Assembly (NCBI GenBank): GCA_002423665.1
Contig: DINJ01000209.1
Location: 14,563-21,855 of the forward strand
DNA from: Bacteroidetes bacterium UBA5543
GTDB taxonomy: Bacteria > Bacteroidota > Bacteroidia > Chitinophagales > Chitinophagaceae
DNA: 7,293 nucleotides
Direction of reading: 5' to 3'
The translations under genes were made by a program, and so were the position numbers. Shown one piece after another: positions 1-7,293 of this stretch (within the stretch, counting starts at the first letter, position 1; every line of letters starts with the position of its first letter). The notes under the pieces are model-generated. The model did not search any database. It saw only the letters and a list, made by a program, of their open reading frames with translations, and was not told the DNA's origin.

Positions 1-2087
1 GCCCACTTGTCGGCCTGCTCCTGAATTATCATTGACGTGGGCTTGCCCGCGCCGTGTCCCGCCTTGGTTTCTATTCTTATCAATGTGGGCTTGCCGCAAC
101 TTTGCGCTGACTGTAATGCCGCTGCAAACTTGAATGAATGTGCCGGCACCACCCTGTCGTCGTGGTCGGCTGTAGTAACCATGGTAGCGGGGTAACAAGT
201 ACCTTCCTTTACATTGTGAACAGGCGAATATTTCAACAGATATTTGAACATTTCTTCGCTTTCATCTGCTGTACCATAGTCGTACGCCCAGCCGGCACCG
301 GCTGTAAACTTATGGTAACGCAGCATATCTAAAACACCTACCGCAGGGAAGCATACCTTAAACAATTCAGGGCGCTGCGTCATGCAAGCGCCCACCAACA
401 GTCCGCCGTTAGACCCTCCCGCTATAGCCAGGTAGTCGGTAGACGTATATTTCTCATCTATCAGATATTGAGCGGCAGAAATGAAATCGTTGAATACATT
501 TTGCTTCTGCATTTTAGTACCCATATTGTGCCATTCGTCGCCATACTCACCGCCGCCACGCAGGTTGGCCACAGCATATACGCCACCATTTTCCATAAAC
601 ACCAGGTTGCTGACGCTGAACGACGGAGTAAGGTTAACATTAAACCCGCCATAGCCATACAACAGTACGGGGTTCTTTCCTGTCAGCTTCATTCCCTTTT
701 TGTAAGTGATAATCATTGGGACTGAAGTACCGTCAGGATAAGAAGGATAAAACACCTGCTTGCTTTCATACTGTTCGGGGTCAAACTTCACGCCCGACTT
801 TTTATATATCTCAGACTTACCACTTTTTATATCGTATTTGAAAATTGTAGGCGGATATACATAAGATGTGAAGCTGTAATACAATTCTTTCTCTTCCTTC
901 TTGCCACCGAAACCAGAGGCTGTACCAAGGCCGGGTAACTTTACTGTTCCCATCTCCTGGCCATTCAGGTCGTATTGCTTCACTTCTGACACTGCATCCT
1001 TCAGGTAGGTGATAAACAACCTGCCGCCACAGCTCGACACACTCATCGGGTATAGGCTTTGAGGTATTAATGGTTGCCAATAATCAATAGCCGGGGTAGC
1101 TGCTTCAGTAACCGCTACCCTCCTATTGGAGGCATCCTGGTTGGTAAGAATATACAACTTTCCACCTTCTGCATAAACTACGTCATGTTCATTGTCAAAA
1201 CCGGTAACCATAGGTACGATAGGCGCGTTTTCTACTTTAAGGGACTGCAGGTACAGTTCATTACCATATGTGGCATTGGCGGCTGAAATTACCAGGTATT
1301 GCTGGTCTTCGGTAACATGGCCGCCTATGTATCGCCTGGGGGTTTCCGTGCCGCCAAATATCAATTTGTCGGTATTTTGAGCCGTACCCAGCTTATGGAA
1401 GTACAGCTTGTGGTGTTGCGTCTTTCCTGACAACTGGCTGCCTTCTTTCGGTTTGTCATAACTGCTGTAATAAAAACCTTCGTTATTTTTCCACGACAAA
1501 CCACTGAATTTAACATCCATCAGTGTGTCATCCAGCATCTTCATTGTAGCCGTTTCCAACACAATTACCTTACGCCAGTCGGAGCCGCCTTCAGAAATTT
1601 GGTAGGCGCACATTGAGCCATCCTTTGTAAAACTGATACCCGCCAATGACGTTGTACCGTCTTTTGAGAACTTATTAGGGTTAAGAAAAATCTCAGGCTT
1701 ACCGTTACCTTTTTGCCTGTACAGTATATACTGGTTTTGCAATCCGTCGTTTTTATAAAAATATGTGTAATCCCCCTCTTTAAACGGTGCACTGTACTTT
1801 TCGTAGTTCCATAATTCCGTCAGCCTCTTTTTTATTGCATCGCGGAAAGGGATTTTCGACAAGTAATCCTGTGTCACCTTATTCTGGCGTTGTACCCAAT
1901 CTTTCGTATCTTCAGACAAATCATCTTCCAGCCAACGATAAGGGTCTTCTACCTTGGTGCCGAAATAGGCATCTGTAGTGGCGGCCTTCCTTGTATCGGG
2001 GTACTGCCCCTTAAAGGCAGCCTGGTCCTGTGCATTCATATTTATTGCCAATGATAATAAGAATGTGCAAATTGAAACTTTTCTCAT
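1..2087 (-). CDS. Prolyl oligopeptidase (S9A family), exported; 3' end cut by window edge
   Basis: Serine peptidase that cleaves short peptides after proline; the export signal suggests it acts in the periplasm. The frame is open from the ATG at 2085-2087 to the window edge (695 full codons). Residues 1-19 form a signal peptide (MRK start, hydrophobic core, NMNA before Gln20); Cys7 is not in a lipobox. The S9A N-terminal motif EDPYRWLED is at about 47-55, followed by the beta-propeller region (roughly 75-430) and an alpha/beta hydrolase domain. Visible active-site residues are: YGYGGF at 477-482 (oxyanion Tyr479), GGSNGG with nucleophile Ser559, Trp600 (stacks on the substrate proline), DHDDRVVP with catalytic Asp643 and Arg645, and GHGAGKPT with catalytic His678. 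These match porcine enzyme Tyr473, Ser554, Trp595, Asp641, Arg643 and His680. Family length is about 700-720, so perhaps 10-25 residues are missing at the left. I saw no frameshift. No Shine-Dalgarno precedes the ATG, as is usual in Bacteroidota. It is transcribed divergently from tamB. Confidence 0.97.
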   Translation of the reverse strand, partial: MRKVSICTFLLSLAINMNAQDQAAFKGQYPDTRKAATTDAYFGTKVEDPYRWLEDDLSEDTKDWVQRQNKVTQDYLSKIPFRDAIKKRLTELWNYEKYSAPFKEGDYTYFYKNDGLQNQYILYRQKGNGKPEIFLNPNKFSKDGTTSLAGISFTKDGSMCAYQISEGGSDWRKVIVLETATMKMLDDTLMDVKFSGLSWKNNEGFYYSSYDKPKEGSQLSGKTQHHKLYFHKLGTAQNTDKLIFGGTETPRRYIGGHVTEDQQYLVISAANATYGNELYLQSLKVENAPIVPMVTGFDNEHDVVYAEGGKLYILTNQDASNRRVAVTEAATPAIDYWQPLIPQSLYPMSVSSCGGRLFITYLKDAVSEVKQYDLNGQEMGTVKLPGLGTASGFGGKKEEKELYYSFTSYVYPPTIFKYDIKSGKSEIYKKSGVKFDPEQYESKQVFYPSYPDGTSVPMIITYKKGMKLTGKNPVLLYGYGGFNVNLTPSFSVSNLVFMENGGVYAVANLRGGGEYGDEWHNMGTKMQKQNVFNDFISAAQYLIDEKYTSTDYLAIAGGSNGGLLVGACMTQRPELFKVCFPAVGVLDMLRYHKFTAGAGWAYDYGTADESEEMFKYLLKYSPVHNVKEGTCYPATMVTTADHDDRVVPAHSFKFAAALQSAQSCGKPTLIRIETKAGHGAGKPTSMIIQEQADKW

Positions 2088-2256
2088 CCTGAAAAAGTAT
2101 TGTTTTTGAAATAATATCTGTAAAAACAGCTACTAATTTAAGGTTGATTTAGTGAACTAGCCTGTCTGACACATAAAATACCCTGAAAAATCACGCATTC
2201 CGGTGTTTTGCCATGTCATTTATTAACAAAACCATACATAGGATATGGAATAAAGC
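2088..2256. other. Divergent intergenic region between prolyl oligopeptidase and tamB
   Basis: This 169-base AT-rich spacer must hold the promoter of the leftward peptidase gene and probably upstream elements for tamB. I could not find a full Bacteroidota promoter (TTTG-type -33 box about 19 bases before TAnnTTTG) on either strand. It holds two short inverted repeats: CTGT-AAAA-ACAG at 2118-2129 and CCATA-7 nt-TATGG at 2232-2248, the latter ending 8 bases before the assigned tamB start. Both are short enough to occur by chance. No small gene with a credible start and length was seen here. Confidence 0.6.
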
Positions 2257-5200
2257 GTGTTATTTTTGTATGCGCTTTTGGGCCATAAACAATTGTTTCT
2301 GAGAAGGTTTCTTAAAATATTACAATATACAGCCATTGGTTTCATCAGCCTTATATTGCTGGTAGTGTTATTATTGAACCTAACCTCTGTTCAAAACTAT
2401 GTTACGAAGGAAGTAGCGGGCCGACTCGCCAAACAACTCAACACTACTATCAGCATACAGCATATACGGCTTGACTTCCTTAATCAACTGAAAGTAGAAG
2501 GTGTGTATATTGCCGACAAGCAAAATGATACATTGCTTTATGCGGGAGCTATCCATTTTCGTATTACCGACTGGTTTATATTCAGGAAGGATAAACCGGT
2601 GATAAAATATATAGGACTGCACAACGCCTATGCCAACCTGCACCGAACCGCCGAGTCCGACGAATGGAACTACCAGTTTATTATAGACGGCTTCAGCAGC
2701 AGTGAAAAAAAACCTTCAAAACAGGAAGGCACAGCTATTGACATAGACCTTAAAGAGGTAGACCTTGGGAATGTACGTTTTTACATGGACGATGCCTGGG
2801 TAGGTAGTGATATGGATTTTGAAGTAGGCAGTTTTCATATTGATGCTGACAAAATCGACTTCAAGGAAAAAGCAATTGAGATAGACAATATCAGCGCGAC
2901 TACTGCAAAAATCATGTTGCGCGACTATGAGGGAGGACGTCCGCCAAAACCAAAATCGAACATACCTAAACCGATTGACACTGCTGCCTTCAACCCGGGC
3001 ATGTGGAAGGTAACAGTTTCAGATATTGAACTGGATGATTGTTATTTCAGTTTTGACCATATCAAACGGGAACCATTACCCGGTGAGTTTGACCCCTCAC
3101 ATATTCATGTCAGCAACATCAATATTGATGTAGATGACGTAAGTATCATTGGAGATACACTCACAGCCGAATTAAACAACCTATCAGCTAAAGAAAGGAG
3201 CGGGATAGTAATAAAAAAGATGGATGCAGATGTACGGGTTTCTCCTAACGAATCCATCTGCAAAAACCTGTACCTGGAAACAAATAACAGCAAACTGGAA
3301 GACTATTACGCCATGCATTACGACCGCTTCCCCGATTTTATTGATTACATCAACAAGGTGGAAATGGTTGTCAACCTGCAGCAGTCAAAAGTAGATGTAC
3401 GGGATATTGCATATTTCGCTCCGGTATTACGTCAATACCCTGCCGTCATAACAGTCTCAGGCAAGGCAAGGGGTACAGTAGCAGACATAGAAGGAGAGAA
3501 CCTATACCTGAATGACGGCTTAACGACTATAAAAGGCAACCTGACTATGGAAGGACTGCCTGATATTGATAATACATTCATCTACTTTTATGATGGTGAG
3601 CTGGCTACCAGTGGCGAAGGCCTGAGCAGGTACGCCCCATCATTAAGGAAAAATGAAGCCATGGACATCAATGCCATTACCAGGGCGCAGTTTAAAGGAG
3701 ATTTCAGGGGATACATCAGCAACTTTGTAGTTAATGGTACGATAAGCAGTAATCTTGGAACAATAGTATCGGATGTATCCATGAAAATGCCGGGCGGCAA
3801 CAGTACTAAATTTGAGGGTAGTGTAACTGCTACTGAATTGCAACTGGGCAAGCTGCTGCGCGAACCTGACTTGGGCAGCATAACGATAAACGGCGATGTA
3901 AATGGCCTGCTGGACAACAACGGCAATACCATATCGTTCAAAAGCAACATCAACAAAATTGAGTACAAAGGCTATCCCTACACCGGCATAGTAGTGGATG
4001 GAAAACTTGAAAAAGACAAATTTACAGGCGATCTGCTGATAGCTGACTCAAACGTTGCCATGGGTTTTTACGGCATTGCCGATTTCAGTGATGACAGGAT
4101 AAGGATTAACGCGAAAGCCAACCTGCTGCAGAGTAACCTTACAGCATTAAAACTGGTGGATAATGACCAGGTCAACCTTGTGGCGGACTTTGACCTGGAT
4201 TGGGAAGGTACCGGCATCGATGACTTTACAGGTTATGCTAAGCTGTACAATATTGATTTAAGACGAAATGACCACAGGCTTGACCTGGACTCAGTATATG
4301 TGCAAGCAACCCAGGATGCAAATGGCACTAAACAGATGTCCATTAAGAGTAACGCATTCACCGCTCAAATGGAGGGCAAATACCAGCTAAGTACCTTACC
4401 CCGGTCTATGCAATATTATGTAGCAGGATATGTACCCAACTACATAAAAACACCTGACAAGGCTGCACCGGAACAAGACATCAATTTCACCCTGGTGACG
4501 CATGACCTTGATAGCCTGTTTGGTGTATTAGCCCCATTCATGTCCGGCTTCAACAACACAACAATAAACGGCAACCTGAATACCACCAACCAGCAACTGA
4601 CTTTTGATGCAGAGATACCTTATGGAGTAATAAACGGCATCTCCTTTACCAATACCAGTATAATATCCAAAGGCAACTTCAAAACCCTTACACTCAATGC
4701 CAATGCAGGACGTGTAGCGTTCCCCGACACATCCATGAACGGGACAATCAAACTTAACACCTCATTAGGCAACGATAAGATTGTATTTAATATCACAACT
4801 ACCTCTCGCAACGCATTCGGAGATGCGACCATCAGAGGCCAGGCCGTTGCATATGGCGATACACTGGAAGCTACTTTTCAACCCTCTGAATTTTTCATGA
4901 ACAAGAAAAAATGGGACATAGCGGGTGGCAGCAAGATAATATTCACGGAAGATTTCCTTTCAATAAATGATCTTTTTATAAGATCTGGCAATGAGCGGAT
5001 AGGCATACAATCTGATAACAATGGATTGCTGCAGAGAATTACCATTCAAATAAGCGAACTAAATGCATCTGAAATAGCCGATGTAAGCGGATTTTCTGAT
5101 TTTGACAATAAGGGTAGTATCAATGGCAATATTAATATTGACAACTTATTTACAGCATTAACAATATCTGTAGACGTTAAAGCATCAGGTGTTGTTATGG

Positions 5201-7092
5201 GAAAGGACACTATTGGAAACATAAATATTGCCGGATATTACGATGAAAGCAAGAAGATATTGGTATTGGAGCCTACTACAGGTATTTTCTATCGCGACAG
5301 GACATTAACCGTAACAGGGAAACTTGCTTTTGACAACTCGCAATCTCATAAAATTGATGGCGAAATCAATCTGCATAACACTCAACTATCTATATTGAAT
5401 CCCTTACTTGCCGGATATGTAAGCAATATCAAAGGAACACTGGATGGTAAAGTAACCATAAAAGGTGTATCGCACACACCGGACATTAGCGGTCGGGTTT
5501 TGATAAGTAACACGGGTTTGCACATTGACTTTCTGGGCACCGACTATGAGATACCCAAAGGAAGCATATTAGTCAACAACAACGAAATAAGTCTGAGCGG
5601 GCTTACCGTACATGACAGGTTTAACAATACAGCCGACATTACAGGCGGTATTCGTCATAGAAACCTGGACAAGATGACCCTGAACATCAGAGCGTCTTCT
5701 CCTAAATTTGAAGTTATAGATCTTAAATCTAACGAAAGCGAATTATTCTACGGCAATCTTGTAGCGGGATTTGAAAGCCTGACTGTTACCGGTCCATTTG
5801 ACAATATAAATATGCGTATCACCAAGGCTAAGCCAGCTCAAAAATCTCATCTATATCTGCCTATCAGCACCGAATCAAATGAACTTGGAGCTTACAGCTA
5901 CATCAGCTTTAAACAAAACGGCGATAGCAACAAAACAGCAGTAAAAAAAGAAGCCAGCAAACTAAGCATATATATAGATGCGGCCCTGACACCTTTGGCA
6001 GAGATAACAATGATTATGGACCCATCTACCGGTGATGCTATTAATGCCAAGGGTACGGGTAATATCAGTATGGAAATACCCCCGAACAATGACATTCGCA
6101 TGTATGGCAACTACTCCATTGAAGATGGCAATTATACCTTCACCTTACCACAGTTGTTCTTTAAGCGAAAATTTTTGCTCCAAGGGGGCAGCCTGATACA
6201 GTTTGTAGGGCCCATTGACAATACACAGCTGAGTGTAAACGGCATATACAAAACCAAGGCAAGGCTATACGATCTACTCGATGCAAAAGAGAAGGCGCTT
6301 ATAGACGATCTTGGCGAACGAGAAGCAACGCAAGCCAAAATATCACGTGACATAGATGTGATATTAAATATGCGAGGCAGCCTTGGCACACCAGAGCTGG
6401 ACTTTAGAATAGAATTACCTGACCAGGGTGCCGCAGGAACAATAGCCTATAAGAAACTGGAACTGGTGAACCAGAACGAAAGGGAAAGGTTCAACCAGGT
6501 AGCATCACTGTTATTGGTCAACACCTTTATACCTGCCGAAGGAAACTTTAGCGGAGGCGCATCTGCAGGTGTAGTAAATAATATCAGTGATATATTTTCA
6601 GGCACTGCATCATCACAACTTACCAACCTGGTAAATAAATTGACAGGTAACGATAATATATCCATCAATCTTAAATACCAAAACTACAGTTTCAACGAAG
6701 CCGGCACTGCAAGTGGCTCATCTACACGCAGTGCCCTGTCTTTAGGTTATTCTCAAAGCCTGTTTAAGGACAGGCTGACAGTAGAGGTAGGCAGCTCAGT
6801 AGACTGGGGCAAACCAACATCCAGCAATAATAGTAGCAGCAACTTCAACCCGGTAGGAGACTTCCGGCTGAATTACCTGATTAAAGAAGGCAGCAATTTC
6901 AGGGGTAATATATTCAGAACCAGTAGTTACGACGTATTGGCTGACCAGAATATCACACGCGGCGGATTCGGTTTGTCATACAGAAAATCATTCAATAGCT
7001 TCCGGGACTTGTTTGGCAAATCAATGGAAGAACGCAGAAAAGAGGTAGAGCAAAAGCTATCCGACACCTCATCCGTCGGCGGCACACAATAG
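2257..7092 (+). CDS. tamB: TamB-family translocation/assembly protein (AsmA-like, DUF490 C-terminal domain)
   Basis: Large inner-membrane-anchored protein of the TamB/AsmA-like family. Family members span the periplasm as a long beta-sheet groove and are linked to phospholipid transport to the outer membrane and, with an Omp85 partner (TamA, or TamL in Bacteroidota), to outer-membrane protein assembly. Seen in the 1,611 residues: basic RRFLK then one membrane segment at about 22-42; an AsmA-like N-terminal part (about 45-95, including the VEGVYIAD and NDTLLYAG stretches typical of Bacteroidota members); a long middle of repeated beta-rich Asn/Asp/Gly units, e.g. near 529-582, 949-1000 and 1060-1120; then the TamB/DUF490 domain (roughly 1160-1600) with DPSTGDAINAKGTG from 1255, GNYSIEDGNYTF from 1284, and LLLVNTFIP at 1418-1426. 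C-terminal beta-strands end in a charged tail. E. coli TamB is about 1,260 residues; longer forms are usual in Bacteroidota. The start is GTG because a stop at 2251-2253 lies just upstream in frame and no early in-frame ATG exists; TTG at 2293 is a credible alternative. No tamA/tamL is in view. Confidence 0.93.
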   Translation: MLFLYALLGHKQLFLRRFLKILQYTAIGFISLILLVVLLLNLTSVQNYVTKEVAGRLAKQLNTTISIQHIRLDFLNQLKVEGVYIADKQNDTLLYAGAIHFRITDWFIFRKDKPVIKYIGLHNAYANLHRTAESDEWNYQFIIDGFSSSEKKPSKQEGTAIDIDLKEVDLGNVRFYMDDAWVGSDMDFEVGSFHIDADKIDFKEKAIEIDNISATTAKIMLRDYEGGRPPKPKSNIPKPIDTAAFNPGMWKVTVSDIELDDCYFSFDHIKREPLPGEFDPSHIHVSNINIDVDDVSIIGDTLTAELNNLSAKERSGIVIKKMDADVRVSPNESICKNLYLETNNSKLEDYYAMHYDRFPDFIDYINKVEMVVNLQQSKVDVRDIAYFAPVLRQYPAVITVSGKARGTVADIEGENLYLNDGLTTIKGNLTMEGLPDIDNTFIYFYDGELATSGEGLSRYAPSLRKNEAMDINAITRAQFKGDFRGYISNFVVNGTISSNLGTIVSDVSMKMPGGNSTKFEGSVTATELQLGKLLREPDLGSITINGDVNGLLDNNGNTISFKSNINKIEYKGYPYTGIVVDGKLEKDKFTGDLLIADSNVAMGFYGIADFSDDRIRINAKANLLQSNLTALKLVDNDQVNLVADFDLDWEGTGIDDFTGYAKLYNIDLRRNDHRLDLDSVYVQATQDANGTKQMSIKSNAFTAQMEGKYQLSTLPRSMQYYVAGYVPNYIKTPDKAAPEQDINFTLVTHDLDSLFGVLAPFMSGFNNTTINGNLNTTNQQLTFDAEIPYGVINGISFTNTSIISKGNFKTLTLNANAGRVAFPDTSMNGTIKLNTSLGNDKIVFNITTTSRNAFGDATIRGQAVAYGDTLEATFQPSEFFMNKKKWDIAGGSKIIFTEDFLSINDLFIRSGNERIGIQSDNNGLLQRITIQISELNASEIADVSGFSDFDNKGSINGNINIDNLFTALTISVDVKASGVVMGKDTIGNINIAGYYDESKKILVLEPTTGIFYRDRTLTVTGKLAFDNSQSHKIDGEINLHNTQLSILNPLLAGYVSNIKGTLDGKVTIKGVSHTPDISGRVLISNTGLHIDFLGTDYEIPKGSILVNNNEISLSGLTVHDRFNNTADITGGIRHRNLDKMTLNIRASSPKFEVIDLKSNESELFYGNLVAGFESLTVTGPFDNINMRITKAKPAQKSHLYLPISTESNELGAYSYISFKQNGDSNKTAVKKEASKLSIYIDAALTPLAEITMIMDPSTGDAINAKGTGNISMEIPPNNDIRMYGNYSIEDGNYTFTLPQLFFKRKFLLQGGSLIQFVGPIDNTQLSVNGIYKTKARLYDLLDAKEKALIDDLGEREATQAKISRDIDVILNMRGSLGTPELDFRIELPDQGAAGTIAYKKLELVNQNERERFNQVASLLLVNTFIPAEGNFSGGASAGVVNNISDIFSGTASSQLTNLVNKLTGNDNISINLKYQNYSFNEAGTASGSSTRSALSLGYSQSLFKDRLTVEVGSSVDWGKPTSSNNSSSNFNPVGDFRLNYLIKEGSNFRGNIFRTSSYDVLADQNITRGGFGLSYRKSFNSFRDLFGKSMEERRKEVEQKLSDTSSVGGTQ
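2261..2268 (+). promoter_or_regulatory. Candidate Bacteroidota -7 promoter box (TATTTTTG), overlapping the assigned tamB start
   Basis: TATTTTTG fits the Bacteroidota sigma-ABfr -7 consensus TAnnTTTG at every fixed position. It lies one base past the assigned GTG start codon. If used, transcription would begin near 2272-2277 and the GTG would not be on the message, moving the start to a later non-ATG codon. No TTTG/TTG -33 element is found at the usual distance (about 2236-2242), which weakens the call; in AT-rich DNA this 8-mer can occur by chance. Confidence 0.3.
2293..2295 (+). other. Alternative tamB start codon (TTG, residue 13 of the assigned frame)
   Basis: Starting at this TTG would give an N-terminus of Met-Phe-Leu-Arg-Arg-Phe-Leu-Lys followed directly by the membrane anchor. 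That is the compact basic-then-hydrophobic layout I recall for Bacteroidota TamB proteins. The 12 residues before it (LFLYALLGHK region) add nothing recognisable. It also lies downstream of the candidate -7 box. No Shine-Dalgarno precedes either candidate, so the sequence alone does not settle the choice. Confidence 0.35.
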
Positions 7093-7102
7093 CGATACTA
7101 TT
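7088..7102. other. Inverted repeat at the convergent gene junction (AATAG-CGATA-CTATT)
   Basis: A perfect 5-base inverted repeat with a 5-base loop. The tamB stop TAG (7090-7092) is in the left arm and the opposing gene's stop (CTA at 7098-7100, read as TAG on the minus strand) is in the right arm. The stem is short and AT-rich, so it is a poor intrinsic terminator, although a few T residues follow on the plus side. It may simply reflect two TAG stops facing each other. Confidence 0.25.
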
Positions 7103-7293
7103 TTGCGGCTTGCACGCAATACATCTCCAGCATATCAGCAATAGCATCCCAGCCAAATCCTGATTGAATAACCTTGGTTCCTTTTTTTCCTACCGCAGAC
7201 CTCATTTCTTCGTCGGACAATAATTCAATGACAGAATCTGCAAATGCCGACGGGTTAGTTTGCATAATCGCCCCCTCTCCACTAACAATTCCT
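7098..7293 (-). CDS. Probable glycosyltransferase (GT-B fold, GT4-like), C-terminal fragment; 5' part outside window
   Basis: Only the last 64 residues and a TAG stop are present; the gene enters from the right edge. The fragment reads as the C-terminal end of a GT-B fold glycosyltransferase: a GEGAIM stretch, then Asn-Pro-Ser-Ala-Phe-Ala leading into an amphipathic helix (SVIELLSDEEMRSAVG), then a GKKGTKVIQSGFGWDAIADML segment, matching the family's usual order of 'P..fA.ai..LL.d...r..mg..g...v...F.W'. Such enzymes transfer sugars from activated donors to lipid, glycan or protein acceptors, often in envelope polysaccharide synthesis. The donor-site glutamates, the acceptor domain and the start are not visible, so substrate and exact family (GT4 or another GT-B family) cannot be given. 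It converges on tamB with 5 bases between stops. Confidence 0.78.
   Translation of the reverse strand, partial: GIVSGEGAIMQTNPSAFADSVIELLSDEEMRSAVGKKGTKVIQSGFGWDAIADMLEMYCVQAAK

Noticed and set aside
138..1978. Several short open frames of 60-90 codons on both strands
   Set aside because: They overlap the continuous minus-strand prolyl oligopeptidase frame, which carries family motifs from end to end; the others have no recognisable features and are shadows.
2118..2129. CTGT-AAAA-ACAG hairpin upstream of the prolyl oligopeptidase gene as a terminator or operator
   Set aside because: The stem is only 4 base pairs, with no T-run and no gene ending nearby; it is too weak to call.
2139..2146. 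TAAGGTTG as a second rightward -7 box
   Set aside because: It mismatches the TTTG core and its nearest TTTG upstream is about 30 bases away, beyond the usual spacing.
5127..5140. Perfect 14-base palindrome CAATATTAATATTG inside tamB
   Set aside because: It comes from AAT-ATT codon repetition (Asn-Ile-Asn-Ile) in a beta-rich segment, lies deep in the gene and is AT-only at its core; most likely chance.
2527..5214. D-(S/T)-(A/I/L/V/M/T) Bacteroidota O-glycosylation motifs in TamB (e.g. Asp91, Asp241, Asp300, Asp678, Asp752, Asp868, Asp984)
   Set aside because: About seven sites in 1,611 residues is close to what composition alone would give, so there is no sign of enrichment, although individual sites could be used.
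2380..6668. Minus-strand open frames of 62-126 codons opposite tamB
   Set aside because: The plus-strand frame is unbroken for 1,611 codons and shows TamB motifs throughout; the antisense frames lack credible content.
1..7293. Possible novel defence, mobile or secretion system
   Set aside because: All three genes belong to recognisable families, alternate in strand and lack repeats, integrase or att-like features; nothing suggests a dedicated system.

Overview
The window reads as ordinary chromosomal DNA of a Bacteroidota bacterium, probably of the Chitinophagaceae or a neighbouring family. This rests on the kind of TamB protein encoded (about 1,600 residues, Bacteroidota-style), the lack of Shine-Dalgarno sequences, a TAnnTTTG-type -7 box, moderate base composition, and an exported S9A prolyl oligopeptidase. 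The family-level placement is an inference. Almost every base is accounted for by three protein genes. No RNA genes, mobile elements or CRISPR arrays were seen.

Layout: (1) Positions 1-2087, minus strand: a nearly complete prolyl oligopeptidase with an export signal. The catalytic Ser/Asp/His triad is all present, and only the last few residues lie beyond the left edge. (2) Positions 2088-2256: a 169-base divergent intergenic region with no convincing paired promoter. (3) Positions 2257-7092, plus strand: a 1,611-codon tamB-family gene. It encodes a membrane-anchored, periplasm-spanning AsmA/TamB-type protein with the C-terminal TamB (DUF490) domain. It has no ATG start, and the assigned GTG is overlapped by a perfect TAnnTTTG box, so the true start may be further in. 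(4) Positions 7098-7293, minus strand: the last 64 codons of what is probably a GT-B fold glycosyltransferase, converging on tamB with only 5 bases between the stop codons.

The three genes sit on alternating strands, so they do not form an operon and need not share a pathway. All are plausible cell-envelope functions: periplasmic peptide degradation, outer-membrane lipid or protein homeostasis, and possibly glycan synthesis. The partner of TamB (an Omp85 protein, TamA or the Bacteroidota lipoprotein form TamL) is not in the window. I found no evidence of a new multi-gene system. The most useful points for follow-up are the start and promoter of tamB and the very tight convergent junction at its 3' end.
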